Below, one piece after another: positions 33,105 through 43,463 of a stretch of 64,000 nucleotides of DNA (positions within the stretch are counted from its first letter, which is position 1; the number at the start of each line of letters is the position of its first letter). The stretch is from Selaginella moellendorffii (taxonomy: Eukaryota; Streptophyta; Lycopodiopsida; Selaginellales; Selaginellaceae): the NCBI RefSeq assembly GCF_000143415.4, contig NW_003314280.1, positions 1,967,549 to 2,031,548 of the forward strand, in the 5' to 3' direction. The position numbers and the translations under genes were made by a program. The notes beneath the pieces are model-generated. The model worked only from the letters and a program-made list of their open reading frames with translations, was not told the DNA's origin and did not search any database.

Positions 33105-35330
33105 TCATCGTGCTGCCATCGATGGAGCGCTCGACAGCGCGTTGGCTAGCACCGAGTGAAGCCCACCACTCTGGGAGGAATCCGCGAGCGCTCTCTCCAC
33201 CACCAGCTCTGGCAGCCGCCGGGTGGCGCTGGCACCGATGACGCTCGTCCAGTTGCGAGCATCCGGGACGAAGGGCATGCTCGCGACGAGATCCTCGGCG
33301 TCGCGCAGATGTCCCGCGCGGCAGAGAACATCGATCATACATCCATAGTGCTGCTTCGTCAATCCAAGCCCAAAGTCATAGCCAATGGAACCGAAGCGCG
33401 AGCGCCCGATCCTCACGTCGCCCGCGTGGTTGCAGCCGTGGAGAACGCACGCCAGCGACGATTCGTCCGGCGCCACGCCATGGATCAACATCCTGCCATA
33501 ACTCTCGAAGAGATCATCACTCTGGTGCCTGGCTTGCGCTTGCATCGCGAGGATCACGTTCCAGGCAATGACGTCGGGGGCCTCCGGCGTGGACTGGAAG
33601 ATGGCGAGCGCGCGATCGGCGTGGCCGCTCTGCGCGTAGGCCGAGATCATGAGCGTGCTCGAGTAGAGGCTGCCGTGATCCGGCATTAAATCCCAGAGCT
33701 CTCTAGCTCGTTCCAGCCTGCCAGCGCCGACGAGCGCCGCGAGCATGAGGTTCCAGGAGCCGGTGTTCCTGTCCGGCATAGCCGAGAAGAGATACTCCGC
33801 GTCGGCGAAGCGTGCTGACTGGACGTACCCCGTCAGCAAGGCATTCCACGTGTCGGTGTTGTGCGACGCCATGCTGTCAAACAGGCACTTGGCGCGTTCC
33901 ACGTGTCCTGCGTTCGCTAGCGCCGCCGCCATGGCATTACAGCACACCACGTCCGGGCAAGCAACCACGGTATCGAACGTCCTCTTGGCCTCCTCCACGT
34001 GCCCCCACTGGGAATATGCCACCACGAGCGCGGTGCACGACACCACGTCAAGCTCGGGCATGGAATCGAACTCGCGTTTTGTCTCCTCGAGCGTGCCGTA
34101 TCGTACGTACATGTCCAGCATGGCGTTCCAGCACACGAGGTCCCGTTCAGGGAATCTCTCAAACAAGAGCTTGGCTTGAAAAATATCCCCTTTCTGGGCA
34201 TATGCTGCGAGCATCGTTGTCCACGAGACAAGATCTCGCTGGAGCATGCCATCGAACAAGATCTTAGCTTCGTCAACCCGATTGTTTGCGCAACGCATCT
34301 CCAAGAGTGTGTTCCATGACACGAGATTGAGCTCTGGCATGATTATGGCAAACTTGATAGCTCCATCCAGATGCCCTGATTGGGCATACGCTGCAAGGAT
34401 CAGATTCCACGAGACCATGCTTCTTTCAGGCATCTTGTCAAACAACGCCTTGGCAGTTTCGAGCTGGTAGTGAGCGAGAGCTGTGAGCAAGGTGTTCCAT
34501 GACACCACATCCCAGAAGCTCATCGTATCAAACAGCAACTTGGCCTCTCTCCAGCAACCATTTTGCCCATACGCGGCTAACATCGCGTTCCACGATCGCA
34601 GGTTTGGATCCGGCATGGAATCAAACATGGACTTCGCTCGACCAACGTCTCCATTCTGGGCATATGCCGCGAGCATCGCTGTGCAAGCCACCACGTCGTG
34701 ATCCGCCATAGTCGCAAACAGAGACTCGGCGTCACGCAAATACCCGTGCTGGGCGTAAGCCACCAGCACTGTCGTCCAGGCCACGAAATCGGGGTCGGGC
34801 ATAAGATCAAACACGCGTTTCGCGCCAGAAATATTCCCAGTCTCGGCATATGCTGCGATCATAGCATTCCACGAGACGCGGCTCCTGGACGGCATCTTCA
34901 AGAACGCATCCTCCGCTTCTTTGATGAGACCCTCGTTCGCATATAGTGTAAGCATGGTGTTCCACGAGACCGTGTCTTTCACGGGCATTACAGAGAACAA
35001 CGTTCGAGCGTCCTGGAGATGCCCGTTTCGGGCATATGCCGAGAGCATCATGTTCCAGGAGAAGCTGTCCTTGTGGGCGATGGCGTCAAACACCGATCGA
35101 GCCTCAGCAGCGCTGCCGCATCTACCGTACGCTTGAACGAGCAAATTGGAGAGGTAGGAATGTGATCCAGCATCATTTCTCTCTTCCTGGAGCTTGATAG
35201 AGGCATGAAGACGCCTGGCGTGAGATAGACTGCTACACGATCTTAGCAGCTTGATGGAGTCCTGGTGCTGGGCCGAAAACTCGTGGACCATGGCTTGCGG
35301 AGTAGTATCAGGTATCATAGCTGTGATCAA
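33105..35330 (-). CDS. PPR protein built of many short S-type repeats
   Basis: Single-exon frame of 741 residues. After about 75 residues it is an almost unbroken run of roughly 31-residue units of the form 'xxSWNxMLxAYAxxGxxxxA' + 'LFDxMPxxD', for example 'VSWNAMIAAYAETGNISGAK', 'RSWNAMLAAYGQNGCWREAK' and 'VSWTTMLAAYAQKGDIFQAK'. The end has 'YGCMIDVLCRAGHLRDAEDL' and 'ARNWTSVIGASATRR', the usual tail before E motifs, but no DYW domain; it stops at ALSSAPSMAAR. Such repeats bind RNA one base per unit in organelles. Lycophytes have unusually heavy organellar RNA editing (established for Selaginella), a plausible role. Its ATG lies 32 bp from the stop of the upstream same-strand gene. Confidence 0.9.
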   Translation of the reverse strand: MITAMIPDTTPQAMVHEFSAQHQDSIKLLRSCSSLSHARRLHASIKLQEERNDAGSHSYLSNLLVQAYGRCGSAAEARSVFDAIAHKDSFSWNMMLSAYARNGHLQDARTLFSVMPVKDTVSWNTMLTLYANEGLIKEAEDAFLKMPSRSRVSWNAMIAAYAETGNISGAKRVFDLMPDPDFVAWTTVLVAYAQHGYLRDAESLFATMADHDVVACTAMLAAYAQNGDVGRAKSMFDSMPDPNLRSWNAMLAAYGQNGCWREAKLLFDTMSFWDVVSWNTLLTALAHYQLETAKALFDKMPERSMVSWNLILAAYAQSGHLDGAIKFAIIMPELNLVSWNTLLEMRCANNRVDEAKILFDGMLQRDLVSWTTMLAAYAQKGDIFQAKLLFERFPERDLVCWNAMLDMYVRYGTLEETKREFDSMPELDVVSCTALVVAYSQWGHVEEAKRTFDTVVACPDVVCCNAMAAALANAGHVERAKCLFDSMASHNTDTWNALLTGYVQSARFADAEYLFSAMPDRNTGSWNLMLAALVGAGRLERARELWDLMPDHGSLYSSTLMISAYAQSGHADRALAIFQSTPEAPDVIAWNVILAMQAQARHQSDDLFESYGRMLIHGVAPDESSLACVLHGCNHAGDVRIGRSRFGSIGYDFGLGLTKQHYGCMIDVLCRAGHLRDAEDLVASMPFVPDARNWTSVIGASATRRLPELVVERALADSSQSGGLHSVLANALSSAPSMAAR

Positions 35331-35362
35331 GAGCTTTAAGTTGATCCATAGCCCTGTGACTT

Positions 35363-36852
35363 TCAGCCCGACACCTTTTTTTCACGCTTGGCTTTCGGAG
35401 GAGTCGGCTTGGCTTGCATGACCCAACCATGGATGTCGATAGCAGCAGCATACTTCTCGGCACTGAGGTCCTCGGGTATCACTATCCTGGCGGACGCTTT
35501 CTTTGAGGCGGTCTGATAGACAGTCACGCTGTCGACTCGTAAGCCCATGCCTTGTAGGTGCTGCCCGAGCTCCTTCTCGGTGATGCTGGGATTGAGCTCG
35601 GTGATGGAGATGGAAGGCCCGTCTGCTTTGCCACCTGGACGGACTTGCCTTCCCGTAGGCGCTAGTTTCGGCTTCTCTCCAGTTTCTTGTCCGATCTTCT
35701 CCCTCAGCTCCCGCAAGACGTTCACGCGGAGGTATTTGTCAGGCAGAAGCAAGTCCCAGTAAATTCCTGGCAAGAGGAGAAGATGAGAGAAAACAATGGA
35801 GCCTTGGAAAGGACTTACAAAACTTACCGGTTGGTTTTGGAATTTTGGTGTTCGTGTGATAGATGTAATTTGGTGTGCAAACTATATCGACTGGAAGGTC
35901 GTAAGGGAGCAGCTTGTCCACGGGGATGTCATTCACGAGCTGTTTATCGTGGACTACAACGAAAAACTCAGAGTTATCCATTACCATCACTCGTCAACAT
36001 ACCTGTAGTCACGACAAGTGTGGACTCGTCTATAATTTTCTTGTGACGAAGCAGCGCGTACGCCAGCTCCTCAGTTCCCTGAAATGAAAATCATCCACAC
36101 CTCGCTACAAGAAAAAATGAGATTCTTACATGGCCAACGCCAACGCGAGCACCAGTGTCTGGATCCACCGCAACCGAGCCGATGACAAGAATGTCGACCC
36201 TGAAATCCGACTCAAGCCCCAGCTCTTTTCCCAGCAACTCACCCTCTGCACGACTCTGCTGGAAATAAATCTCACTCACATCGTCTGAGAAACACTGGCG
36301 TACCAATGCGTGCCGAGGTCTCCCTCATCTTGTAGAAGGACAAGTACGTCGGGCTCACAACCGCGTAGAAGCCCTTCTTTAGCCCCGGTGGAGGAACAAG
36401 CAGCACTTTCATATCTGGAAACCAAGAGAAACTCCCATCACAACAAAGAGAAGAAAATTTGTCTGTCGAGATTTACGCCTGAGTGTTATGAATCTCACTT
36501 GTCTCTGCGGCGCATCCGGGCACACGCTCACGAACTGGGCCTCTCGATATTCGGGCAGAAGCAGCACCTAAGAGACAAAAGAAAAAGAGAATGAAATCTC
36601 TGAGGCTGCTACTACTACTACTCTCACCTTGTCAGCTGCCTTGCCGGCTCCACGGAAATTCGGAATTGTGTTGTGCACCGGCCTCGGCATCAAAGCAATG
36701 CCCTTTTTCTCGATCAAATCCCACATTCGCTTCCGAATTCCCCATTTCCAAGCGCCAGGCTTCTCGTCGGCTGGCGCAGCAGCAGGCGCGTGAGCATTCG
36801 AGCAAAAGCCTCTCGATCGGAGCGCGCGCCACCGCTGTGGGAGGCGCTGCAT
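35363..36852 (-). CDS. MTHFSD-like protein (5-formyl-THF cyclo-ligase fold plus RRM-like C-terminus)
   Basis: Minus-strand gene of about six exons from ATG 36852. It starts with a mitochondrial-type presequence ([20 protein letters not shown]), then '[20 protein letters not shown]', '[20 protein letters not shown]', '[20 protein letters not shown]', '[20 protein letters not shown]', '[17 protein letters not shown]', and '[18 protein letters not shown]'. These match the cyclo-ligase-like domain of MTHFSD proteins. The C-terminal exon adds '[20 protein letters not shown]' and '[20 protein letters not shown]', which read as an RNA-recognition-like fold, as in MTHFSD. Folate-ligase activity is not assured in this subfamily. 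Intron borders between about 36310 and 36220 are the least certain part. Confidence 0.75.
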
Positions 36853-38462
36853 TTTCCCTCCCTCCTCCCCTAAAACCCTAAACCTTCCGTACCATGTAAT
36901 CTTTCCGTACGAAAGATATAGGAGCCCTAAATTGCGAGAATATCTTTATTCCGCTCAAACCTATTATTAGCGTCAACCTTCCGATCTTTTGCTGGATCCA
37001 CAAAAATCTCTTGGAATCGTCCGGATCCCTTTTAGAGTTTATAAGGATTCCATTGATGTGAGACTTCTGACATCAATGCATCACTTGGAAAATAGAATAG
37101 ATCCAAATCTCATCGCCCACCCACTGGCGAATCGCCACATTCCAAGCCCTTGTTTATCCCAGCGCCAGAGCTGATTGGCGCGAGCACTCCGCGATCTTGC
37201 GTCCACGTCGTGGCGCGAAGATGTGAACAGCCCCGCGATTGTTGTCAATGAATATGATACTCGATTTCTCGCACTGTGGAGCGATTTGCCGGCACAGACA
37301 CGGTGCTCGATCGATCTCCACGGGATTCGAGAAAGGAGCCCCGACCCACAAACCAGAGTTTAAAGCGGGGGGGACAATTCAATCGTCTAATCGCTAAAGC
37401 GAATCAAATGTTTCCACAGAAAAAAGAGTGTGCGCAAGTATTTCAAGGTGTGGCGTACGGATTGTCTCGCTTTTTCCGGAAGGCCCAGGTTTTTCAAAGG
37501 CTAGAAAACACACGAAGGTGTTCGTCGCCAACAAATGGTCAAGCTTGTCGACATCCCGTTGGATGATTTTCTCCACTGATCGACGAAATCAGCCTCGCGA
37601 AAACAAAGTCTTTTTCTTTGTAGATTCGCCCAACTTGTTGCTAGCTATAGAGTTTAACGTCTAGCAACATGTCTTAAACATTCCGTAATTATCTTTTGAC
37701 TTTGGAACAGCCGATAATTGTTACACCCCGGGGGGTCCATTTCGATGCAACCACATCCATAGCTATCGAAACTTCTCCCCTTGGTCAAAAAGTTTAAATC
37801 GCCCAAAAGATCCCCGGAAACTCTCCCGGCTGCGAAAGCAACTTGGTGACCAATCAAAGCGAGACACGATGCTTCCGGCGGATGCTGCACACGGCACGAA
37901 AAAAAGAAACAAAAAAAAAAAAGAAAAGTGTCTTTGGGAGAGCCAAGCAGTAACTTGGGGCAATTGTTTATTGTTGCAAGAGTCTCTCCAGAGTTTCGCG
38001 ACAACACAAAGTCCCCATCCCTCTTTCTCTCACTCTCTCTTTTAGCACTACTCTGGATGGAAGCACTGGTTCTTTCTCTTCTGGGGGATGGATCATTCAT
38101 GGTGGCTCGCTGGTGGTTTTTTTAAGGTGTGCTTTTCTTTTCTTTTCCACAGTGGGGGAGCTTGTCGAGAAATCCTTGCACACCTTTGGGGAAACACGGT
38201 GGTAAAAGAAGCGCTTCGCTTGGTGCTGTGGGACACTCACACACAACGTGACACAGTGATCACAGTGATATCATATACACGATATAATAGTATTATGTAT
38301 TGTTATATAGTATCATATCATGTAGTATATATAAGTGCTTTCGATCCAGGCAGCAACCCGGTTCCTCACACCGCACTTCGCCGTTCGCTCGCTCTCGCTC
38401 TTGCGCTCTCTCCACCATCTCCACACAAAGACCCTCTTCTTCCAAGAAAGAGATTCTCGAGA
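36853..38462. other. Intergenic DNA with the promoter of the peptide gene
   Basis: No gene recognised in about 1.6 kb. A TATA-like tatatataag at 38326-38335 lies about 130 bp before the ATG of the RGF-like gene and is the likely core promoter. Polypurine stretches occur near 37900-37930. Confidence 0.5.
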
Positions 38463-39050
38463 ATGGCAAGCTTGTGGATGCTCGCGGTGCTTGCCACAGC
38501 GGCCTTTGTTCTACTCCTGCTCCCTGGCGAGGCTGTTTGCGAGGGTGATACCACTACCAAGAAGGAGCAAACAAGAGGTTTGTTTAGCTTGATTTCGCGA
38601 TATATATTTCTATGATTTGCATCCACTTGGTACTTGATCTTTCTTAGATGGCGACCGCAATGTCGCAGATATAGATACCGCACTGGATCATCAGCTGGCG
38701 CGCCAGCTTGCTTCTCGTCCCAAAATCCGTTGGTCTCGGAAGGTGCTTTCAATACAATGTTTGATCACACTGGGCTTTTCTCTCATATGATTCATTCTTG
38801 CTTGCAGATGCTAGATTCTCCAGCGCAGTTTGCAGATCACCCGGCGACGAGCAAGTCGCAAGCAGCACCGGAAGCTCAAGCAAAGGTTTCCAGAACTGTG
38901 AAGGAAAGAGACGCCGCTGGATCAGCAGTACCAAGCACGAGCTCATCCACCAAGAGCTCGTCCAAGCACGACAACACCGAGGACCTGTTCCACATAGATT
39001 ACACACCGGCCGCGATTCACCCTCCTCGCAGCCACGGTCACAATCCTTGA
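38463..39050 (+). CDS. GOLVEN/RGF/CLEL-like secreted peptide precursor
   Basis: Three exons (38463-38577, 38648-38742, 38808-39050) give a protein of about 150 residues. Residues 1-26 are a clear signal peptide (MASLWMLAVLATAAFVLLLL, then PGEAVCEG). The middle is hydrophilic, Ser/Lys-rich and poorly structured. The C-terminus is DYTPAAIHPPRSHGHNP. It fits the RGF/GOLVEN layout: a DY for tyrosine sulfation, PP at positions 9-10 as in Arabidopsis RGF1, and a terminal HN, here with a few extra residues between PPR and HN. Such peptides are cleaved, sulfated and sensed by leucine-rich-repeat receptor kinases at root tips. Other DY-peptide families (CIF, PSY) fit less well. Family call moderately sure; function inferred. 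Confidence 0.65.
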
Positions 39051-40084
39051 GATAACAAAACGATTTCTTCACAGGCTCGATCAAGCACCACATTAAATAG
39101 AGCTTAGCAGCAGCCTGTACAAAGAAAAGAGTAAGAGACCATCAAGCAGAACAAAAAAACAGAAGAGAATAAGCAAGCATATAGTAATCAAATCACTGAT
39201 CAGTATGTCAGTCGATCGAGCTAGATCAAATCTAGCTCCTCCTCCTCCTCCTCCTCCTCGGGTTTGCAAATGGCAATTACAAATGTGAATTCTATTCTCC
39301 GCGACGCTCTCTCCTTCGATCATCATGTAGCTCAAGACTGTGTTCTTGAGGAAGAACGCACAGTGGCGGCATATACCCTGCCTAGTGGACAAATTGGTGC
39401 AGCGCGGTATATTCCTCGGCACTGCGGCCGTGGACTGGATTAAACAAAAGGCCGGATTTGGGGTGGCGATTTGGTCGGCTGGAGCTAAGCAAAAACAAGC
39501 CCGGCCACTGTCTAGAGCTTACGCTCTCGTCATCATCGCCGCTCAGACAGGCCGACCGAGTGCCGACGTGGTCGCCTTGCCTATAGCCTCAAATCTCCCC
39601 CAGTCCACTCTAGTCAAAGCCTGTGGTCAACGGCGTGCGTGGGTGTGGTGATGTCAACGCGCGCAACGTCACTGCAAGTTGGGGGAGCTCTGAGTCCTCC
39701 ACTACAAGCTGTCCGCGATGGGACGGGATTTTGGCGATTGGATCTACGGATACTGCGAGATTCCGGCATCAAGTATTCTGGAAAGGCGATGACTACCGAT
39801 CGATCGAGGGGAATGGGTGAATCACATCACACCCATTTTTTTTTTTTTTGACACCACTGAGAAAGAAGGGTTCATTTCGCTTCTTCGTTTCTAGCTTCGT
39901 CCCCCCTTTGCCTTTAAGTGAGTGCACACACGAGCGTAGAAGAACACTATCATTCCGATACCTAGTGGATGACAGGTATTCCCTGGAGGGCATCATCCGC
40001 CAACGCAATTTGGTGTTGACTTTGTACTTTCTTCCTCCCTCGCATCGCAGCAGTCAGTTCGGGGCAACTTGAGCAAAGCTTCCC
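39051..40084. other. Intergenic DNA
   Basis: No gene seen. A (TCC/CTC) trinucleotide run of about eight units at 39236-39260 and a poly-T at 39836-39851. Confidence 0.6.
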
Positions 40085-42129
40085 ATCCCCTCTTTTCTCG
40101 CCACAAGTTGATCAAGTCACGCAAAGATGTGCTGTGGATGGTGGTGGTCACGGGATGGGTCCGGCGTCTGCGCGCTCGCATCCTCTCCAGGCACCTCCAA
40201 ACCGACAAGCTCAGATTCTGGAGCCCAAGGGTACGATCGAAACCTTCTCCCTGCCAGCCTTCTGGTGCAGATGCACCGCGGTCGCTGCAATATCGAGGAG
40301 GCCCCGGCCGTGTTTGATGCTCTCCACTCCCGACAGCGTTTTCTCTGGAAACATCATGGTCGCGGCGTTTGCCCAGAACGGGCATATCCCCGATGCGTGG
40401 CAAGTGTTTGATGCAATGCCGGAGAAGAACGTAGTATCTTGGACCACTATTATTGCTGTCTACTGTTCCGCCAGTCACGTCGAGGGAGCAAAGCTACTGT
40501 TTGATGTGGCTGGAACGCTCTCGTCACGGCTTATGCCCAAAACGGGCATGTGTTTGACGCGGCGGTGGTGTTCTACAGGCAGCCCGCTAGAACGCTCGTC
40601 TCCTGGAACTCGATTCTCAAGGGCTACTCTCAAGACGGTGATTTGGATTCAACACTTGGAACGGTTCGCGGCCTTCTTGGGAACTTGAGAAGGATTCTTT
40701 CGCTTGGGCCGCTGCCATCCAAGCGTATGCCCGAGCTGGTCATGTCGGCGATGCAGCAGCCGTTTACGAGGGAATGCCTCGGCACTGTTCCGTTACCGTA
40801 ACCGCGATGATCCAGGCTTTCGGTCAGGCCGGGATTCCCAACAGAGCAAAGAAAGTTTTTGAGAGTCGCTGTCCAGAACGAGATATGATCACTTGGACAG
40901 CTTTTCTTTCGGCACTTGCGGCAAATGGGATGGTGCAAGATGTGAAGGATGCGCTCGAAGATGCCAGAGAAGAATTGCGTTTCTTGGGACGCTCAACAGA
41001 TAGGTGGCTTTTCCTTCGGCGTATAGGATGCCTCAACACAGTTGTCACGGCTTCCAACTTCTTGATCGAAGCGCTCGCTCAAAACGATTCCAAAGTAACT
41101 TTTCTGGCGCTGTCTCACACGTGGGCTGGAGAAATGAAGGCCGCGGCTACGTTACTAGAAAGGATGCCACAGACCACAGTCAACATGGAGATAAGAGGGG
41201 GCCTGGGATATTCCAGGAATGGTGATGCCGTGCGTGCCGTCCAAGTGTTCTTCCGGGAGATGACGCAGCGTAACATCGTGTCGTGGAACTCGATTCTCCA
41301 AGCGCTGTTGGTCTGGATAGAGCTCACAAGCTCTTCGCTCAAATGCCGCAGCACGACGTCATCTCCTGGACGTCGCTGGTGGCCAAGTTCGCTTCGAAGC
41401 CCGAGTTCCAAGACGAGGTGAGGAACTTATTCCAGAGAACGCCTGAAAGAGATATTGCAGCGTGCAGTGCATTGATCGCCGCCTATGCTCACAGCGGTCA
41501 AGCGAGAGCGTCGCTGGAGCTCTTCCGGCTCATGGACTTGGAAGGACGCCGCGACTTTTGTGAGCGCGTTGGACGCCTCTGCTACTCTCTCGGCTCTTCC
41601 CCAGGGCAGGATTCTCCACTCGAGCATTCTCTCCAATTAGCAACCGCGCTCGTGAACATATAGTACCTATTGCTCTTGCATGGACGAAGCTCATGTGTTT
41701 GACAGCATGGAGGAGCGAGACGTCGTCTCCTGGAACGCATTGGTGGCGGCCACTCTCACCACGGCCACGGCAACAAAGTCTTCCTCGAGCTTCTCCCCGA
41801 GATGGTGCTACAGATAGTGCATCCAGACAGCGTGACGCTCACCAGCTGCGCTTACAGTCACGTAGGCCTGCTCGACGGCGGCTTGGAGTTCCTCGGCCGG
41901 ATCCCTGAGGACTTTAGCATGCAAGCGACGCTGGACAAGGGCGATTGGAAGATGCCGAGGAGCTGGTTGAGGTGAGGCCGTTTGAGCCGGACAGCTCTAC
42001 GGGGATGAATCTAGTCGGTGCCTGTGTAAGCCACGGTGGCCATGCCGCAGGAGCTGGAAACCACATAATCGAGCTCCATACGTGTTGCTCGCCAACATGC
42101 TCGCTAACTGCTAGAGGAACTACGACGTG
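40085..42129 (+). pseudogene. PPR pseudogene
   Basis: Repeat units of the short-S PPR type are scattered over all three plus frames: 'VVSWTTIIAVYCSASHVEGA', 'LVSWNSILKGYSQDGDLDST', 'TVTAMIQAFGQAGIPNRAKK', 'MITWTAFLSALAANGMVQDV' and 'AACSALIAAYAHSGQARASL'. Frameshifts break them near 40310, 40510, 40680, 41330 and 41780. The unit type resembles the intact gene at 33105-35330. It also contains a block near 42000 ('EDAEELVEVRPFEPDS') equivalent to the tail region of PPR proteins. Too many breaks for a sequencing artefact. Confidence 0.8.
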
Positions 42130-42298
42130 AGATCAAACGATCTCTCGCTTTTGTTTTCTGGAAAGAACCGTGGTGTTGCAAGAGGCTCTTTTAAGAAGGT
42201 GTTACTTCGAAGTCGCGAGAAACAAGAAAGCCTAACAAAATCAAGCATCGATCGCCTTGATCATTCTACGTAAAAGGGATTCTTTGTCTAGGTAATCT

Positions 42299-43283
42299 AT
42301 GGCGCTTGAGGCCTGCGCCAGCATGGCGGTCTCGTTTGTGCCCGCTCGCAATGTTGGTCCTCTTCTTCCACAGGAGAAAACGCGTGTGCTTTCACGCCAG
42401 CGCTTCCGGATTCGTGGGTTGAGTGCTGCGAGTGAGCAGCCGGATGTTCCTCCCAGCACACACGTCCAAGAAAACCAGGTTTCTTCTTCCCCATGTTTCT
42501 TCTCTAAAACTTCACGCTCTACCTAGTTGCCAGGCGGAGGTGAGAATTTTGGATCGCCCAAGAGCTTGCTAGCATCAATCCTCTCACGAAATGACGAGTA
42601 GGCCAACGTCCATTCGATCGGTGCTTCTGTTGAAAGTGAGTGATTCTCTTCCATCTTAACAACGCAGCCTCAAGAGCCAACTGAGGAGATATGGAACCGC
42701 TGGGATACTTTCTTACGGCGTTTTCAACACCATGTACTACCTAGGAACGTTTCTCTTCTTCTGGTAAACGACCACCTGGCCGCCATAGCCAACACCTTAC
42801 AGATAGTGATCGATGAAAACTGGTATTTTTTCACAGGTTCTATGTGGCTCCATCACCAGGAGGCCTTGGCTATGCTGCTGCTGCTCAAAGGTTTGTCCGT
42901 GTGTACTTTCCACTCGTTTTGATCGCGAGAGTTCGAGCTTTGTTACATGTATCACAGGTTTGTGAAGCTCTTTGCGATGGTGTGGGCAGGCAGTCAAGTG
43001 ACGAAACTTTTGCGTGCTGCAGCGTAAGTTTCGCGTCGCTCTCAAATCTAAATTGCTTTCCATTCCAGCGCTCTGGCTCTGGCCCCGCTCGTGGACAAGT
43101 GTCTCAACTGGTTTACAAGCACACTCCACTTCGAATCGAGGGAAAAGGTTGCTTTTGTTCTGGGATTTCTAAGAACTCCACCTTGCGTTTTTGGTTTCTT
43201 TGCAGGCGTTTGGAACTCTAGTAGCCGGCTGCTTTGCTCTGGCTTTGCTCGTCTTCGTTGTCATCACAAGCTTATGGGCGTGA
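42299..43283 (+). CDS. Conserved plant membrane protein, probably plastid-targeted
   Basis: About six exons, ATG 42299 to TGA 43281-43283. The first exon encodes a Ser/Arg-rich leader (MALEACASMAVSFVPARN...) resembling a transit peptide. After a small exon, the conserved core reads 'LKSQLRRYGTAGILSYGVFN', 'TMYYLGTFLFFWFYVAPSPG', 'KLFAMVWAGSQVTKLLRAA', 'ALALAPLVDKCLNWFTSTL', and ends 'TLVAGCFALALLVFVVITSL'. It has two or three membrane segments. I recognise it as a conserved green-lineage family similar to DUF1279/FAM210-like proteins but cannot name a function. The short second exon near 42530 is uncertain. It is convergent with DGAT2, with 180 bp between the stops. Confidence 0.7.
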
Positions 43284-43463
43284 CTCCAATAGAGCAGAAC
43301 AGGCTTTTGTCCAAACAGGCACTGAAAAATTTCTTTATACATGAGTAACTCCGGCAGTGCTTGTGGGACTCTAGAAACTCGAGGATCACTGCGCAGATTA
43401 TGCGAAATTACGCTCCAAGATTGGAGGAGCAACAAAATACAAACCCTTCTCCACCGCCGCTGC

